A stretch of DNA of 64,000 nt from an uncultured Eubacteriales bacterium. GTDB taxonomy: Bacteria > Bacillota > Clostridia > Christensenellales > Borkfalkiaceae. The stretch's first letter is position 1; each line of letters starts with the position of its first letter. The translations under genes were made by a program, and so were the position numbers. The stretch lies in contig CAJLRM010000009.1 of the NCBI GenBank assembly GCA_905209085.1, positions 62,001 through 126,000 of the forward strand. Reading direction: 5' to 3'. Below are positions 25,465 to 34,308 of this stretch, one piece after another. The notes beneath the pieces were generated by a model that had not been told where the DNA came from, made no database searches, and saw only the letters and a program-made list of their open reading frames with translations.

Positions 25465-26160
25465 ATGAATATTTACGCGATCAGCGATCTGCACCTCTCT
25501 GCGAACGCGCCCAAACCGATGAATGTGTTTGGGGGCAATTGGGAGGGGCATTTCGAAAAAATAAAATCCGATTGGCGGGAAAAAGTAACGGACGAGGACG
25601 CCGTGCTCATCGCGGGTGACATCAGCTGGGCCATGAAGATGGACGGCGCGATGGCGGATTTGCGCGCGATTGCCGAACTGCCCGGAAAAAAGGTGTTTAT
25701 CCGCGGCAATCACGACTATTGGTGGAACGGCATCACCAAACTCCGTTCCCGCGCGCCCGACGATTCGTTCGTCTTTTTACAGACGGACGCTGTGAGAATC
25801 GGGGAATACGTCGTCGTAGGCTCGCGCGGGTGGTCTTGTCCGGGCAGTCCCGATTACAGCGAACAGGACCGAAAACTGTATATTCGGGAAGCGGAGCGGT
25901 TCCGTCTGGCGTTCGGCTGCGCGTCGGCTCTGAAAAGAGAGGGGGACAAGCTGATTGCGATGATCCATTATCCGCCTTTTAATCTCCGCCGCGAGGACAG
26001 TCTGTTTACCGAGCTGTTCGAAAAAAACAAAGCGGACAAAGTGATCTTCGGACATTTGCACGGCCCTACTTTTTTTCCGCTTTACACCGCAAAAAACGGG
26101 GTGGATTATTACCTCACCTCCTGCGACAAGACGGATTTCAAACTGATAAAAATTTATTGA
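25465..26160 (+). CDS. Calcineurin-like metallophosphoesterase
   Basis: 231 aa. The two-metal site motifs appear in order: ISDLHL (residues 6-11), AGDISWAM, RGNHDYWW, MIHYPPF and GHLHG. It would cleave a phosphoester or phosphoanhydride; the substrate is unknown. There is no signal peptide. The frame stays open upstream, but ATG 25465 begins the family's usual N terminus (MNIYAISDLHL) and fits the leaderless promoter. The chain is shorter than DNA-repair homologues such as SbcD, so a generic phosphohydrolase is the best call. Confidence 0.85.
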   Translation: MNIYAISDLHLSANAPKPMNVFGGNWEGHFEKIKSDWREKVTDEDAVLIAGDISWAMKMDGAMADLRAIAELPGKKVFIRGNHDYWWNGITKLRSRAPDDSFVFLQTDAVRIGEYVVVGSRGWSCPGSPDYSEQDRKLYIREAERFRLAFGCASALKREGDKLIAMIHYPPFNLRREDSLFTELFEKNKADKVIFGHLHGPTFFPLYTAKNGVDYYLTSCDKTDFKLIKIY

Positions 26161-26755
26161 AGCCGCAGGAAGGCGTAGCCGTTTTGCGGACTTTTGCGCG
26201 TACCTTACGATATAAAGTTTTGTGCGCAATCTGCGTTATCGATCTTTGCAGGCGCGGCGGCGCGGACGGCGGAAAGATTCCGAAAAAAGGCTTTTTGCCC
26301 TCCTCGAAAAGGATTTTAAGAAACAGAGCCTGAGAAACAGAGCCTAAGAAACAGAGCAGTTCTTTCTTTTTTATAGTTTCTAAAATTAGGAAAAGTAAAA
26401 AGGCAAAGAGTTTTCGGGAGAAACGGGGAAATTCTTGCGAGCGTTAAAAAGCGGGAATGTTTTTAAAGGCGGAGTCTAATAATACAATTAGAGGGCAAGT
26501 TAAAAGAAGGGAGCCTCTCCGCCGCCTTAACCCCGTTATTTTTCAAGGTGCGAAACGTTCCTTGGTTCTTTTAAAGCCGTTATCAAATTTCAAACGAAAT
26601 TTTTTCAATGCCGTGCGCCGCCGTATCAAAGGGGGGAATCGCCTGTAAAACCGCCGATCGCGTCTTGATTTGAAAGAAAAAAGCATGGCTCTCTTTTCGC
26701 TTTTTTCGTTATGATTTTTAGGAATAAGAAAATTGTAAAAAGGCGCTTTAAATTC
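26161..26755 (+). other. Spacer upstream of the pyr promoter
   Basis: About 600 bases without a supported gene. It holds three tandem 14-base repeats (26319-26358). The rest is AT-rich toward the pyr promoter. No terminator with a clear T-run follows the phosphoesterase gene. Confidence 0.45.
26319..26358 (+). repeat. Three tandem copies of a 14-base unit
   Basis: AGAAACAGAGCC starts at 26319, 26333 and 26347 (the last ends CA). The period is exactly 14. The copies lie in non-coding sequence. Confidence 0.85.
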
Positions 26756-26784
26756 TTTACATTTGAAAAAGAGTATGCTATAAT
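26756..26784 (+). promoter_or_regulatory. Promoter of the pyr operon
   Basis: TTTACA (26756-26761), 17 bases, TATAAT (26779-26784) with extended TGC. RNA should start near 26791. Confidence 0.85.
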
Positions 26785-26790
26785 AAAACC

Positions 26791-26945
26791 ATCTTTAAGA
26801 GCGGTACCGTGATGCCGCCAAGACAAAATCCCCCATAGTTTTCGGAAAAAAGTTTTCTCGCGCCGTCCGTTCGCGCAGGGAGAATTTCCGACAGACAAAG
26901 AAGAGAAGAATTTTGGTCTTGGGCATAGGTGCCCGGGACTTTTTT
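26791..26945 (+). promoter_or_regulatory. pyr leader with transcription attenuator
   Basis: The terminator is GTCTTGGGCA (26916-26925) against TGCCCGGGAC (26930-26939), followed by six T. CCAAGAC (26818-26824) is the exact complement of GTCTTGG (26916-26922) and extends through AAAA/TTTT, so it can form an antiterminator. GCGG (26801) and CCGC (26815) make a small hairpin over the base of that segment, a possible anti-antiterminator. Between them lies a long hairpin (TCGGAAA...TTTCCGA, 26842-26891). With pyrR as first gene, UMP-dependent control by PyrR is the expected mechanism. I could not find a clean match to the Bacillus PyrR loop. Confidence 0.75.
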
Positions 26946-26961
26946 CATTGGGAGAAAACGT

Positions 26962-27507
26962 ATGGCAGAGCACGTCATTATGGACGCAAACGGAATACGA
27001 AGGACGCTTGTCAGGCTCGCTCACGAGATTGCGGAGCGGGACGAGATAGGGCAGGTGGTGCTCCTGGGCATCAAGCGCGGCGGAGAGATCGTGGCGGAGC
27101 GCGTGCGGGATTGTCTTTACGAAGCGGAGGGAATACGCGTTCCCTGCGGCGGTATCGACATCGGTATGCAGCGCGACGATCTAGTGTCCGCTTTTTTTGT
27201 GCCCGACTATACGGAAAACAAGCTGGATTTTTCGGTGGAAGGCAGGATCGCGGTCTTGTGCGACGACGTTCTTCACACGGGCAGGAGCGTGCGCGCGGCG
27301 CTGGAAACGATCTTCAAACTTGGGCGCCCCAAGGCGATACGGCTCTTGGAACTCGTCGACCGCGGCGGCAGGGAGCTTCCCGTCCGCGCGGATTTCGTGG
27401 GCAAAAACGTACCTACTTCCCGCAGCGAATACGTGGAAGCTTATTTTACCGAGCGCGGCGCGGCGGAGGATAAAATCGTCATCGGAAAGGAGGACGAACA
27501 TGATTAA
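26962..27507 (+). CDS. pyrR: PyrR bifunctional regulator / uracil phosphoribosyltransferase
   Basis: 181 aa, the usual length. It binds pyr leader RNA when UMP is high and also has weak uracil phosphoribosyltransferase activity. The PRPP motif is VLCDDVLHTGRSVRAAL. LLGIKRGGEIVAERV and ELVDRGGRELPVRADFVGKN are family blocks. ATG 26962 is used because GGGAG stands before it and the longer frame would run through the attenuator. The last eight bases overlap the start of pyrB, which implies translational coupling. Confidence 0.95.
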   Translation: MAEHVIMDANGIRRTLVRLAHEIAERDEIGQVVLLGIKRGGEIVAERVRDCLYEAEGIRVPCGGIDIGMQRDDLVSAFFVPDYTENKLDFSVEGRIAVLCDDVLHTGRSVRAALETIFKLGRPKAIRLLELVDRGGRELPVRADFVGKNVPTSRSEYVEAYFTERGAAEDKIVIGKEDEHD

Positions 27508-28429
27508 AAGGAAGGATATGCTGGGGCTCGTGGACGCGACGGCAGAGGAGATTTACGAGATTCTCGACACCGCCGCAAACATGAAAAAACTTTTGAAACA
27601 AGGTATTAAAAAACTGCCTCATCTCGAAGGTTGTACGGCCACCATTCTCTTTTACGAGAACAGCACGAGGACCCGCACGAGCTTCGAGCTGGCGGCAAAG
27701 TATATGGGCGCAAGCACGATCAATATCGCGGCGGCTTCTTCGTCGGTGGCAAAGGGCGAAACGCTCATCGACACGGGCAAGACGCTGGACGCGATGAAGA
27801 ACGATTTTATCATTATCCGCCATCCCATGGGCGGCGCGCCCTATCTGCTCGCCAAGACGGTGAAAGCGAGCGTCCTCAACGCGGGGGACGGCATGAACGA
27901 ACACCCCACGCAGGCCCTTCTCGATCTGTGCACCATGCGGGAACATTTCAGAAAAATAGAGGGTCTGAAAGTGGCGATTCTCGGAGATATCAAACATTCC
28001 CGCGTGGCGAAATCCGATTTGTTCGGGCTGACGCGGCTGGGCGCGGAGGTGAAAATGTACGCGCCCGAAACGCTCATCCCCAAAGGCATCGACCGACTCG
28101 GCGCGAAGCTCTGTTCCTCCCGCGAGGAGGCGGTGGAGGGCGCGGACGTCGTCATGGGACTGAGAATACAGCTGGAACGTCAGCAGGCGGGGAATTTCCC
28201 GTCCCTCAACGAGTACGCGGAGTTTTACGGCGTCAGCGAGAAGGCGCTATCCCTCGCGTCGCCGAACGCTATCGTCATGCACCCGGGACCCGTCAACCGC
28301 GGCGTGGAGCTGACGAGCGACGTGATCGACGACGACAGAAGCCGCATCGAGGATCAGGTGCTCTCGGGCGTGGCGGTGCGTATGGCGCTGCTCTTTTTGC
28401 TGGGGCAGTACAGAAAATCCGCCCGTTGA
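27500..28429 (+). CDS. pyrB: Aspartate carbamoyltransferase catalytic subunit
   Basis: 309 aa. Joins carbamoyl phosphate and aspartate, the committed step of UMP synthesis. The carbamoyl-phosphate motif ENSTRTRTSFELAAK and HPTQALLDL are present, followed by GDIKHSRVAKS and HPGPVNRGVE. ATG 27500 lies behind AAAGGAGG and overlaps the pyrR end by eight bases. No pyrI regulatory subunit follows, as is usual in Bacillota. Confidence 0.96.
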   Translation: MIKRKDMLGLVDATAEEIYEILDTAANMKKLLKQGIKKLPHLEGCTATILFYENSTRTRTSFELAAKYMGASTINIAAASSSVAKGETLIDTGKTLDAMKNDFIIIRHPMGGAPYLLAKTVKASVLNAGDGMNEHPTQALLDLCTMREHFRKIEGLKVAILGDIKHSRVAKSDLFGLTRLGAEVKMYAPETLIPKGIDRLGAKLCSSREEAVEGADVVMGLRIQLERQQAGNFPSLNEYAEFYGVSEKALSLASPNAIVMHPGPVNRGVELTSDVIDDDRSRIEDQVLSGVAVRMALLFLLGQYRKSAR

Positions 28430-28502
28430 GGCGGGAGGGCGAATTTCTCATCAAAGGGCCGTTTTTTCGGCGGCAGGCAGATTTACGGGAGGTATAAAAA
28501 AT

Positions 28503-29768
28503 ATGATTATCAAAGGCGGCAGCGTGGTTTTTAAAGACGGCGTGGAAAAGAAAGACATCCGCGTGGCGGACGGAAAAATCGTCCGCATTGCGGAAGGGTT
28601 AACCGCGGAGAAAAACGAGGAAGTCATCGACGCGAAAGGCTTGCACGTATTCCCCGGGCTCATTGATATGCACGTGCATTTGAGAGAACCCGGCTTCGAA
28701 TACAAGGAAGACATCGAAAGCGGCTGCAAGGCGGCCGTAAAGGGCGGCTTTACGCAGATTTGCTGTATGCCGAACACCGCGCCGATCGCGGACAACAAGG
28801 TGGTGATAAGCTATATCCGCCATCGCGCGGAGGAAGTAAATCTCTGCAAAGTGCGTCCCGTCGGCGCCATTACGAAGGGAGAGGAAGGGGAACAGCTGGC
28901 GGATATCGGGGAGATGAAAAAAGCGGGCGCCGTGGCGATCTCCGACGACGGCAAGGCGGTGAAAAGCTCCCGTTTGATGCGGCTCGCCATGGAATACGCC
29001 GGCGGGTTTAACATGAAATGCCTCTGTCACTGCGAGGACAAGGAGCTCTCGGACGGCGGAGTCGTCAACGAGGGCTACAATTCCACGCTGGCGGGACTGA
29101 AAGGAATCCCCCGCGCCGCGGAGGACGTGAGCATCTCCCGCGAGATCTGCCTCGCGGAAAGCCTCGGCGTACCCGTGCATATCTGCCACGTTTCGACGTT
29201 CAGCGGCGTTCGGCTGATCCGCGACGCCAAGCGCGCCGGCGTCAAGGTCACGGCGGAAACCTGCCCCCACTATTTCGCCGCCACGGACGATCTGATAACG
29301 GGTTTCGACACGAACACCAAGGTGAATCCTCCCATCCGCGAGGAAAAGGACAGACAGGCGATTTTGGAGGGGCTCAAAGACGGCACGCTGGATTGCATCG
29401 TCACCGACCACGCGCCGCATCATCCCAATGACAAAAACGTGGAGTACAACCTCGCCGCGTTCGGCATCAGCGGCATCGAAACCTCTTTCGGATTCGCCGT
29501 CACCTATCTCTATAAAACGGGTATCCTGACGCTGCCCGAAATCGCCGCGAAAATGAGCGGCAATCCCGCCCGCATACTCGGACTCGAAGGCGGGGAGATC
29601 GCGGAGGGCGCCGCGGCGGATCTGACGATTGCCGACCTGGAGGAGGAATGGACGGTGGATTCTTCCAAATTCCTTTCCAAAGGCAAAAATACGCCCTTTA
29701 ACGGGCGAAAACTGTCGGGGTCGATAAAGTATACTATCGTCGACGGAAACGTCAAATACAGGGCATAG
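28503..29768 (+). CDS. pyrC: Dihydroorotase
   Basis: 421 aa, class I (long) type. Cyclises carbamoyl aspartate to dihydroorotate. The zinc motif DMHVHLREPG (about residues 57-66) is intact. HICHVST and VTDHAPHH supply the remaining metal and catalytic residues, and NPARILGL closes the barrel as in amidohydrolases. GGGAGG stands ten bases before the ATG, 73 bases after pyrB. Confidence 0.95.
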   Translation: MIIKGGSVVFKDGVEKKDIRVADGKIVRIAEGLTAEKNEEVIDAKGLHVFPGLIDMHVHLREPGFEYKEDIESGCKAAVKGGFTQICCMPNTAPIADNKVVISYIRHRAEEVNLCKVRPVGAITKGEEGEQLADIGEMKKAGAVAISDDGKAVKSSRLMRLAMEYAGGFNMKCLCHCEDKELSDGGVVNEGYNSTLAGLKGIPRAAEDVSISREICLAESLGVPVHICHVSTFSGVRLIRDAKRAGVKVTAETCPHYFAATDDLITGFDTNTKVNPPIREEKDRQAILEGLKDGTLDCIVTDHAPHHPNDKNVEYNLAAFGISGIETSFGFAVTYLYKTGILTLPEIAAKMSGNPARILGLEGGEIAEGAAADLTIADLEEEWTVDSSKFLSKGKNTPFNGRKLSGSIKYTIVDGNVKYRA

Positions 29769-30267
29769 AACGCGTAAAATCCGCGGTGTCGTTGTGGGCT
29801 GGGCTGCGCACTTTGAACGCCTGAACGAACAGAGCGCGGACAAAGGGAACAAAGAGCGCGCTGCGGACGCGGGGAGGCGGATGATTTGTCGCCGCAACGA
29901 CTCGCTTGCATCGATTTCAAGAAATATTTGCGTTTCGGGGAACAGAGGGGCGGATGGCTTTCCATAGACTTTGGGCCGTTGTTTTTTGAAGGTTGATTTC
30001 CTCGGGAAGAAACAAAAAAAGGGTCCTTTCGTATCCTGCGAAGCAACACCCGCTCGTCGGTTTTCAGGGAAAGGGACTTCCGTTCGATAGAAACAAGACG
30101 GTGCCGCCCTACTAAAAAATTGACGGAGCCGCTTTTAAAAAAGCGCTTTACCTCTGATTGCGACAGCGGAAAGTCCGATTTCCGTATGCCCTGGGGAAAA
30201 GACCTGACGGCATTGTTTTCCGAAAAAGAGATTTGTGTTTGATCGAAACACTACAAGGAGAAATGAT
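29769..30267 (+). other. 500-base gap inside the pyr operon
   Basis: No supported gene or strong terminator lies between pyrC and pyrF. The reading frames here are translations of GC-rich spacer. A second promoter is possible but I found no good -35/-10 pair. Confidence 0.4.
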
Positions 30268-31176
30268 ATGATCACCGACGCACTCATCGAACGAATTATC
30301 GGTTTGCAAAATCCCACCTGCGTGGGGCTTGACACTTCTTTCGAGTATCTTCCCGACGATATGCGGGAGGGCGTGAAGGATTTTGCCGCGGCGGCGGAAC
30401 GCATTTTTGAGTTCAATAAAAAGATCGTCGATACCTTATACGACGTCGTGCCCTCCGTCAAGGTGCAGATCGCCTATTACGAAATGTACGGCGTGCCCGG
30501 CATGAAGGCGTTTGAGGAAACGCTGAAATACGCGGCGGAAAAAGGGCTGATCGTCATCGCGGACGCGAAGAGAAACGACATCGGCTCCACGGCGGCGTGC
30601 TATTCCAAGGCGTTTTTGGGAAACACCGACCTCAACGGCAACGCTCTTCGCGCTTTTCCCGCCGATTATCTCACGGTCAACGGCTATTTGGGCACGGACG
30701 GGATTCAACCCTTCGCGCAGGATTGTTCGGAAAGGAACAAGGGAATTTTCGTGCTCGTCAAGACCTCTAATCCGTCGAGCGGGGAACTGCAAAATCTTCT
30801 CCTTGAAAACGGTCTGCCCGTCTACGAATACATGGGCGGTCTTGTGGAAAAATGGGGGGAGAGCACCGTCGGAAGATACGGGTATTCGGCGGTCGGGGCG
30901 GTCGTCGGCGCAACGCATCCCGAGGAGGCCGCGCGGCTTCGGAAAGTCCTGCCGCACACTTTTTTCCTGATCCCCGGCTACGGGGCGCAGGGCGCGAACG
31001 CTCAAATGCTGAAATGCTGCTTTAAAGAGGACGGACTGGGCGGCGTGGTCAATAACTCCCGCGGCATTCTCTGCGCGTATAAAAAGAACGGCGGCAGCTA
31101 TTTCGACGCAGCGCGCGCCGCGGCGGTCGCCATGCAAAAAGACCTTTCCGAAGTCATCGGCAGAATGGGAAAATAA
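30268..31176 (+). CDS. pyrF: Orotidine-5'-phosphate decarboxylase, type 2
   Basis: 302 aa, the longer type-2 form. Converts OMP to UMP. The catalytic segment DAKRNDIGSTA (around residue 105) is intact. VKTSNPSSGELQ and IPGYGAQGA are typical of this subtype. ATG 30268 follows AAGGAG by eight bases; an upstream start in the same frame lacks a site. It lies out of pathway order before pyrK, as in other clostridial operons. Confidence 0.94.
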   Translation: MITDALIERIIGLQNPTCVGLDTSFEYLPDDMREGVKDFAAAAERIFEFNKKIVDTLYDVVPSVKVQIAYYEMYGVPGMKAFEETLKYAAEKGLIVIADAKRNDIGSTAACYSKAFLGNTDLNGNALRAFPADYLTVNGYLGTDGIQPFAQDCSERNKGIFVLVKTSNPSSGELQNLLLENGLPVYEYMGGLVEKWGESTVGRYGYSAVGAVVGATHPEEAARLRKVLPHTFFLIPGYGAQGANAQMLKCCFKEDGLGGVVNNSRGILCAYKKNGGSYFDAARAAAVAMQKDLSEVIGRMGK

Positions 31177-31246
31177 GGCGGACGAAAAATCGGCTTTTCC
31201 CTTTTTTGCGGCGCGGGAAAGAGAACGGGTGTCGGGAGGAAACGAA

Positions 31247-32005
31247 ATGAAAGAATACGAAGCGGAAATCATCGAAAACAAACAGATCGCGGAGGGCGTT
31301 CATTCCCTGCGCTTCCGTCTGCCCGAAGAGGCGAAGACGCGCGCGGGGCAGTTTGCGAATCTCTCGGTGGGCGGCGCTCACCTATTGAGGCGCCCGCTGG
31401 CGATCTGCAAAACGGACGGGCGGGAGATCACCGTCTGTTTCCAAATCAAGGGCGAAGGCACCAAACTTTTGGCTTCGATGGGGGCAGGGACGCGTTTACA
31501 CGTGCTCATGCCGCTCGGCAACGGCTTTTTTGTCCGGGCAAACGAGCGCAAAGTGGCGCTGGTGGGCGGCGGCGTGGGAATATTCCCGATGATCTCCGTC
31601 ATCCGCGAATACGCGGAGGAAAAACAAATTTCCGCTTATATGGGCTTTCGCACGAAAGCGGCTGTCTGCGGCTTGGAGGAATTGCGAAAGGCGCAAAGGC
31701 TGGTCGCCGTCACCGACGACGGCAGCTTCGGCGAAAAGAAAAACGCCGTGCAGGCCTTTGAAACGGATCTCGCCGACCCCGCTCTCCGTCCCGATGTGGT
31801 GCTCGCCTGCGGTCCTCTGCCCATGCTCCGCGCCCTCAAAGAGGCGACGAAGAGGGAGGGGATTCCCGCGTTCGTTTCCCTGGAAGAGCGGATGGGCTGC
31901 GGCATCGGCGCCTGCCTCGTCTGCGTGTGCGATCTGACGAACGGCGAACACGCGCGGGTGTGCAGGGACGGCCCCGTTTTCTCTGTCGAGGACGTGAAAA
32001 TTTAG
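31247..32005 (+). CDS. pyrK: Dihydroorotate dehydrogenase electron-transfer subunit
   Basis: 252 aa FAD and [2Fe-2S] protein that passes electrons from PyrD to NAD+. It has LRRPLAIC (FAD binding), VGGGVGIFPM (nucleotide binding) and a C-terminal cluster site MGCGIGACLVCVC...RVCRDGPVF with the four Cys. ATG 31247 is preferred over an in-frame upstream start because GGGAGG stands eight bases before it. It pairs with the type 1B PyrD that follows. Confidence 0.95.
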   Translation: MKEYEAEIIENKQIAEGVHSLRFRLPEEAKTRAGQFANLSVGGAHLLRRPLAICKTDGREITVCFQIKGEGTKLLASMGAGTRLHVLMPLGNGFFVRANERKVALVGGGVGIFPMISVIREYAEEKQISAYMGFRTKAAVCGLEELRKAQRLVAVTDDGSFGEKKNAVQAFETDLADPALRPDVVLACGPLPMLRALKEATKREGIPAFVSLEERMGCGIGACLVCVCDLTNGEHARVCRDGPVFSVEDVKI

Positions 32006-32150
32006 GAGGGGCAAAGCGGACTCCCGCCGTCGCATGGAAAAGTTCGCAAATCTCAGGAAAACGCAAGGAAAATATGCGTCCGCCCGCTTCGCAAGGGAAA
32101 GGCGCGCAGCGGGCAAAGGGCAGCCATACATGGACGAAGGAACAAAAATC

Positions 32151-33062
32151 ATGGCAAATTTATCGATAGAGCTCTGCGGCGTAAAATTGAAAAATCCCGT
32201 CATCGCCGCTTCGGGAACGTTCGGCTTCGGACGGGAATTCGACGAGTTGTACGACGTCGGCATTTTGGGCGGCGTTTCCACCAAAGGATTGACTTTGGAG
32301 CCGAGGCCCGGCAATCCCGTCCCCCGCATCGCGGAGTCGCGCGGCGTCATTTTAAACGCGGTAGGTCTGCAAAATCCCGGCGTGGAACACTTTATCCGCT
32401 GCGATCTCGAATGGCTGAAAAGCAAGGGCACGGCGGTGATCGCCAACGTCGCGGGGAAAACGCTCGAAGACTACGCGGGCATTTGCAAACGGCTGGACGG
32501 GCTGGCGGACATGATAGAACTGAATATTTCCTGCCCGAACGTAAAGTGCGGCGGCATGGCGTTCGGCATCCGCCCCGAGAGCGTCGAAGAAGTGACCAAA
32601 GCGGCGCGCGCGGCGCTTTTAAAGACGCCGCTCATGGTCAAACTTTCCCCGAACGTCGAGAGTATCGCCGCGAACGCATTGGCGGCGGAGCGGGGAGGCG
32701 CGGACTGCGTTTCCCTCGTCAATACCTTTACGGGCATGGCGATAGACGTCGAGCGCCGCCGTCCCGTTCTCGCCAATAACACGGGCGGCGTGTCGGGTGC
32801 CGGGATCAAGCCGATCGCGGTGCGCATGGTGTTCGAAGCGGCAAACGCCGTGAGAATTCCCGTCGTGGGCATGGGCGGCATCACCTGCGCGGAGGACGCC
32901 GTGGAATTTCTTTTAGCGGGCGCGGCGGCGGTTCAGGTGGGCACCGCGAATTTCACCGACACTTCGGCGGCGCCCAAAATCGTCGAGGGACTCGGACGTT
33001 GGTGCGACGCCCACGGCGTAAAGAACGTGTCCGAGCTGACGGGCGCGCTTGCGCTCAACTGA
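32151..33062 (+). CDS. pyrD: Dihydroorotate dehydrogenase, type 1B catalytic subunit
   Basis: 303 aa FMN barrel enzyme that oxidises dihydroorotate to orotate. IELCGVKLKNPVIAASGTFG opens the chain. Catalytic NISCPNVKCGG (with the type-1 Cys), NNTGGVSGAGIKP and VGMGGITCAEDAVEFLLAGA follow. Upstream ATG 32130 is possible, but GAAGGA suits ATG 32151 better and matches the family N terminus. Adjacency to pyrK marks the NAD-dependent heterotetramer. Confidence 0.95.
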   Translation: MANLSIELCGVKLKNPVIAASGTFGFGREFDELYDVGILGGVSTKGLTLEPRPGNPVPRIAESRGVILNAVGLQNPGVEHFIRCDLEWLKSKGTAVIANVAGKTLEDYAGICKRLDGLADMIELNISCPNVKCGGMAFGIRPESVEEVTKAARAALLKTPLMVKLSPNVESIAANALAAERGGADCVSLVNTFTGMAIDVERRRPVLANNTGGVSGAGIKPIAVRMVFEAANAVRIPVVGMGGITCAEDAVEFLLAGAAAVQVGTANFTDTSAAPKIVEGLGRWCDAHGVKNVSELTGALALN

Positions 33063-33085
33063 AAATCAAACGGGAGGATACAAAA

Positions 33086-33748
33086 ATGGCTTTGAATTAT
33101 AAGGAAGAGTTTATTCGTTTCATGGTGCAAAGCGGCGCTTTGAAATTCGGGGAATTTACCTTGAAGAGCGGACGCAAGGCGCCCTACTTCATCAATACGG
33201 GAAACTACAAAACGGGCGCGCAGCTTGCGAAACTGGGGGAATACTACGCCGCCTGCATCCACGACAACCGTCTGGCAGGAGAAACGCTGGTCGGCCCCGC
33301 GTACAAAGGGATTCCGCTCGCCGTCACGACTGCCGTCGCGCTCTATGAAAAGTACGGCGCGGACCTGAATTACTGCTTCGACAGAAAGGAAGCCAAAGAC
33401 CACGGCGAAGGGGGGGTATTCGTCGGCAAATCCCTGACGGATCGGGAAAAAGTGATCATCGTCGAGGACGTCATGACGTCGGGAAAGGCGCTTCGGGAGA
33501 TCCTGCCCAAACTTCGGGCGGCGGCGGACGTGGAGGTCGTCGGCATGGTCATTTCCGTAGACAGAATGGAAAAGGGCTTGGAGAGCGATCTGTCCGCCGT
33601 ACAGGAAGCTTACGAGGAATTCGGGGTCAGGGTATATTCCATCGTCACGATGTCGGATATCATTTCCGCGATAGAGAACGGCGTCATCGAGGGCAGGGAG
33701 TACCTTGCCGCCATGTATGCCTATCGGAAAACTTACGGCGTCGATTGA
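33086..33748 (+). CDS. pyrE: Orotate phosphoribosyltransferase
   Basis: 220 aa. Adds PRPP to orotate to give OMP. SGRKAPYFINTGNY near the N terminus binds orotate. The PRPP loop is VIIVEDVMTSGKALREI. KEAKDHGEGG is the flexible catalytic loop. GGGAGG is seven bases before the ATG and the gap to pyrD is 23 bases. It is the last gene of the operon. Confidence 0.95.
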   Translation: MALNYKEEFIRFMVQSGALKFGEFTLKSGRKAPYFINTGNYKTGAQLAKLGEYYAACIHDNRLAGETLVGPAYKGIPLAVTTAVALYEKYGADLNYCFDRKEAKDHGEGGVFVGKSLTDREKVIIVEDVMTSGKALREILPKLRAAADVEVVGMVISVDRMEKGLESDLSAVQEAYEEFGVRVYSIVTMSDIISAIENGVIEGREYLAAMYAYRKTYGVD

Positions 33749-34007
33749 ATGTCGTTGAGCGTCGGAAAAAGAAACCCGCCGGGGAAAAGAGCGCTTTTCG
33801 CCGGACGCGCGAAGCCGCGGGAGTCTTAGTCCGACGCGGACGCCTTCGTTCTTTTCTTTGCGGCGAGTACGAAACCGCAAGGCATTTTTGTCCGGCAAAA
33901 GGCGCGCCGAACTTGTCCGCCTCTTTCTTCGCTGCGGCAAGAGTCGGCTTTTGACAAAAGATCGCCCGACAGGAGCTGTCTTTGCGGCGGTTTTTTTCTG
34001 CAAAAGA
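33749..34007 (+). other. Spacer between pyrE and the terminator
   Basis: About 260 bases without a supported gene. The T-run at 33991-33997 follows only a weak stem. The main terminator is at 34008. Confidence 0.4.
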
Positions 34008-34060
34008 CAAAAACGGACCGCCCGCGGCTGTGGCGAAACAGCGTGGGTGGTCCGTTTTTT
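34008..34060 (+). terminator. Terminator of the pyr operon, symmetrical
   Basis: AAAAACGGACCGCCC pairs with GGGTGGTCCGTTTTTT around a GC-rich loop. The mirror strand also ends in a T-run. Confidence 0.8.
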
Positions 34061-34071
34061 ATGAAAAAAGC

Positions 34072-34221
34072 TCAATTGAAATGGAAGGTCGGCAAAAATG
34101 TGGGAACGGAAGGGAGGTTGGAAAGGGGGAGAGAGGGGAACAACAAAAAGGTGCTCACCGCGAGAAAGAGAACCGCACATAAAAACATCAATGCCGCTAC
34201 GGGCAGGAGATTTTTTTTCAT
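34072..34221 (-). CDS. Possible 49-aa single-pass membrane peptide
   Basis: ATG AAA AAA AAT start, then a hydrophobic stretch (LLPVAALMFLCAVLFLAVST) and a Pro/Phe-rich tail. It would share the hairpin at 34008-34060 as its terminator. GGAGGAAG lies about 21 bases before the ATG, too far to be convincing. It may be real or chance. Confidence 0.3.
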   Translation of the reverse strand: MKKNLLPVAALMFLCAVLFLAVSTFLLFPSLPLSNLPSVPTFLPTFHFN

Positions 34222-34253
34222 ATGAATATTTTGCGTAAACTTCCTCCGCGGTA

Positions 34254-34282
34254 TTTACAAAAGAGGAAAGTTGTGATATAAT
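34254..34282 (+). promoter_or_regulatory. Promoter of galK
   Basis: TTTACA (34254-34259), 17 bases, TATAAT (34277-34282) with extended TGA. Confidence 0.82.
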
Positions 34283-34308
34283 ACATAAAAAGAAGAGAGG
34301 GTGCCTGC

